Assembly: GCA_902476645.1 (NCBI GenBank)
Contig: CABSEG010000034.1
Coordinates: 1 to 26,776 of the forward strand
Length of the DNA: 26,776 nt
Reading direction: 5' to 3'
Source of the DNA: an uncultured Lachnospiraceae bacterium
GTDB lineage: Bacteria > Bacillota > Clostridia > Lachnospirales > Lachnospiraceae
The translations under genes were made by a program, and so were the position numbers. Shown one piece after another: positions 25,909-26,776 of this stretch. Within the stretch, counting starts at the first letter, position 1, and each line of letters opens with the position of its first letter. The notes under the pieces are model-generated. The model saw nothing but the letters and a program-made list of their open reading frames with translations, did no database searches and was not told the DNA's origin.

Positions 25909-25947
25909 CTGCCAAAATACACCCCACTCAACGATATACTTTGGCAG
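25909..25947 (-). promoter_or_regulatory. Long hairpin downstream of the XRE gene
   Basis: CTGCCAAAGTATA pairs with TGTATTTTGGCAG over 13 positions, two of them G-U on the minus-strand RNA. No T tract follows. It starts 24 bases after the XRE stop and lies just upstream of the boxA-like site. Confidence 0.6.
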
Positions 25948-25970
25948 ACCTGCAAATCATGTTCTTCTTG

Positions 25971-26303
25971 TCAGACTACCAAATCCAGGTTATCAGCAGC
26001 GCACTCCAATATCCGGACAAGGTATTTCACTTCGCTTTCCGTTTTGTCAAGCAATATATTCTGCGCTTTTGCCAGGCACTTTTCTTTCACGGTTTCTTCC
26101 TGATTATCAATAACCATCTTGATCCCGAGGATTTCCACGATCCTCTGGTATGTAGCCATGCTTGGCTGGCGGGTCCCGGACTCAATCTTCTTTAAGTGAG
26201 ATTCACTGATCCCCGCAGCTTCAGCCAAATCTTCCACCGTTATCTCTTTCATTTTCCTGAAAGCTCTAATGTTGTCTCCTAAACTTAAATCCGCATTTAT
26301 CAT
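25971..26303 (-). CDS. XRE-family helix-turn-helix regulator
   Basis: A 110-residue DNA-binding regulator. Residues about 10-62 form the HTH_3 domain: LGDNIRAFRKMKEITVEDLAEAAGISESHLKKIESGTRQPSMATYQRIVEIL. The C-terminal 45 residues are a charged helical tail without a recognised domain. ATG 26303 has AGGAGG upstream, and a TATAAT at 26334-26339 is well placed for a promoter. It is likely to control the element's own genes to its left, possibly through the dyads nearby; the target is an inference. Confidence 0.85.
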   Translation of the reverse strand: MINADLSLGDNIRAFRKMKEITVEDLAEAAGISESHLKKIESGTRQPSMATYQRIVEILGIKMVIDNQEETVKEKCLAKAQNILLDKTESEVKYLVRILECAADNLDLVV

Positions 26304-26333
26304 GATGTACCTACCTCCTGATAGCGTGAGTCT

Positions 26334-26361
26334 ATTATAATTGTGTCTTTTTTTTCTGAAA
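26334..26361 (-). promoter_or_regulatory. Putative promoter of the XRE gene
   Basis: Perfect TATAAT (minus strand, 26334-26339), a 16-base spacer and TTCAGA (26356-26361), about 30 bases before the ATG. Confidence 0.4.
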
Positions 26362-26676
26362 AGGGACTGCCAGTGCCTTTTTTTTCAGTTCTGGTCAGTT
26401 CAGATTATTTTCTCACTTTCTACTTTTTCTCTCACTTTTTGACTTCCAATTATTTATTTTTTCGTCATAATACGGTTATACAGGGATATTTTTCATTAAT
26501 AAAAAACCGACTATATTCAAATATAGTATTTGATATAATCGATTTAATATTTATAGTATCTATTTTTTACATCAGCTCTATACTTCCGTGTTGGAAAATC
26601 TAAATCACTTTTTGCAAGGTACCATACTCTGTAAAATACTTAATTTTCTTTAAATTGTTACGCTTTATTTCATCTT
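26340..26676. other. AT-rich non-coding gap
   Basis: About 340 bases, very AT-rich, with no convincing gene on either strand. It contains one perfect dyad, ACTATATT-CA-AATATAGT (26510-26527). It probably holds promoters or operators for the XRE gene. Confidence 0.5.
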
Positions 26677-26776
26677 TCAAACCAAATTATATATATTTTT
26701 TGCATAGCCAAATATGTCTAATGCAGATTGTCGGGCCAAACGGACACCTGTGCCATATTCGGCGGACAGTCTGAGA
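26677..26776 (-). CDS. Partial ORF at the right edge, C terminus only
   Basis: An open frame enters from the right edge and stops at TGA 26677-26679. The last 32 residues include RLSAEYGTGVRLARQSALDI and end FGYAKNIYNLV. The composition is protein-like and more GC-rich than the gap next to it, but the fragment is too short to assign a family, and a second frame is also partly open. Confidence 0.35.
   Translation of the reverse strand, partial: LRLSAEYGTGVRLARQSALDIFGYAKNIYNLV

Larger units (their letters stand above)
17258..26776. mobile_element. Integrative element with three large serine recombinases (right end outside window)
   Basis: The left boundary is the break in the urtE-like gene. 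From there every recognisable gene is of mobile-element type: DUF4314, a stand-alone recombinase-domain protein, an RHH-like protein, three large serine recombinases, a DUF6870-like protein, a degenerate resolvase and an XRE regulator. Triplets of serine integrases are known from streptococcal and clostridial integrative conjugative elements. No relaxase, coupling protein or type IV secretion gene is inside the window, so whether it is conjugative or only mobilisable is unknown. Confidence 0.8.

Noticed and set aside
25366..26103. A 245-codon plus-strand open frame
   Set aside because: It overlaps the XRE gene, runs through hairpins and the terminator, has no ribosome site, and its composition (many Cys, Ser, Pro, Ile runs) is not protein-like.
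26343..26603. An 86-codon plus-strand open frame rich in Phe, Ile and Tyr
   Set aside because: It lies in AT-rich DNA and begins in the XRE promoter region without a ribosome site; its composition follows the base bias.

Overview
The window reads as a low-to-mid-GC Gram-positive chromosome of the class Clostridia, most like Lachnospiraceae. The basis is strong AGGAGG-type ribosome sites, occasional GTG/TTG starts, KtrAB potassium uptake beside a KdpDE-type two-component system, a DUF1292 protein, and an integrative element of the kind common in gut Clostridia. No rRNA, tRNA or CRISPR array was seen.

Bases 1-17257 are ordinary chromosome. On the minus strand run exoIII, an MsbA-type ABC exporter, L-lactate dehydrogenase, an Uup-like ABC-F ATPase, ktrB, ktrA, a KdpE-type response regulator and the first codons of its sensor kinase, cut by the left edge. 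A DUF1292 gene with its own terminator lies at 8448-8798 (+). Then come gltX and a UvrD/PcrA-type helicase (minus, overlapping) and a YtcJ-type amidohydrolase (plus). A minus-strand operon follows: a urtE-like ABC ATPase, a cytidylate kinase-like protein, an M20 allantoate/N-carbamoyl amidohydrolase and a PPOX-fold flavoprotein. It looks like a unit for uptake and hydrolysis of a small urea- or ureide-like compound.

The urtE-like gene is broken inside its Walker A codons at about 17250-17261. From there to the right edge the DNA looks like one integrated mobile element whose other end lies outside the window. From the left end it holds a terminator, a DUF4314 protein, a stand-alone piece of serine-recombinase DNA-binding domain, a protein with a ribbon-helix-helix-like segment, three large serine recombinases in a coupled operon, a DUF6870-like protein and a small resolvase-fold protein that has lost its catalytic arginines. 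Further right are about 265 bases of consecutive hairpins, two overlapping very small ORFs, a leader with a long hairpin, a boxA-like sequence and an intrinsic terminator, an XRE regulator, an AT-rich gap and a partial ORF at the edge.

The most unusual features are the insertion exactly at a P-loop, five serine-recombinase-derived proteins of which two are split or degenerate, and the unexplained hairpin array with the attenuator-like leader. Most conjugation or cargo genes must lie to the right of the window.
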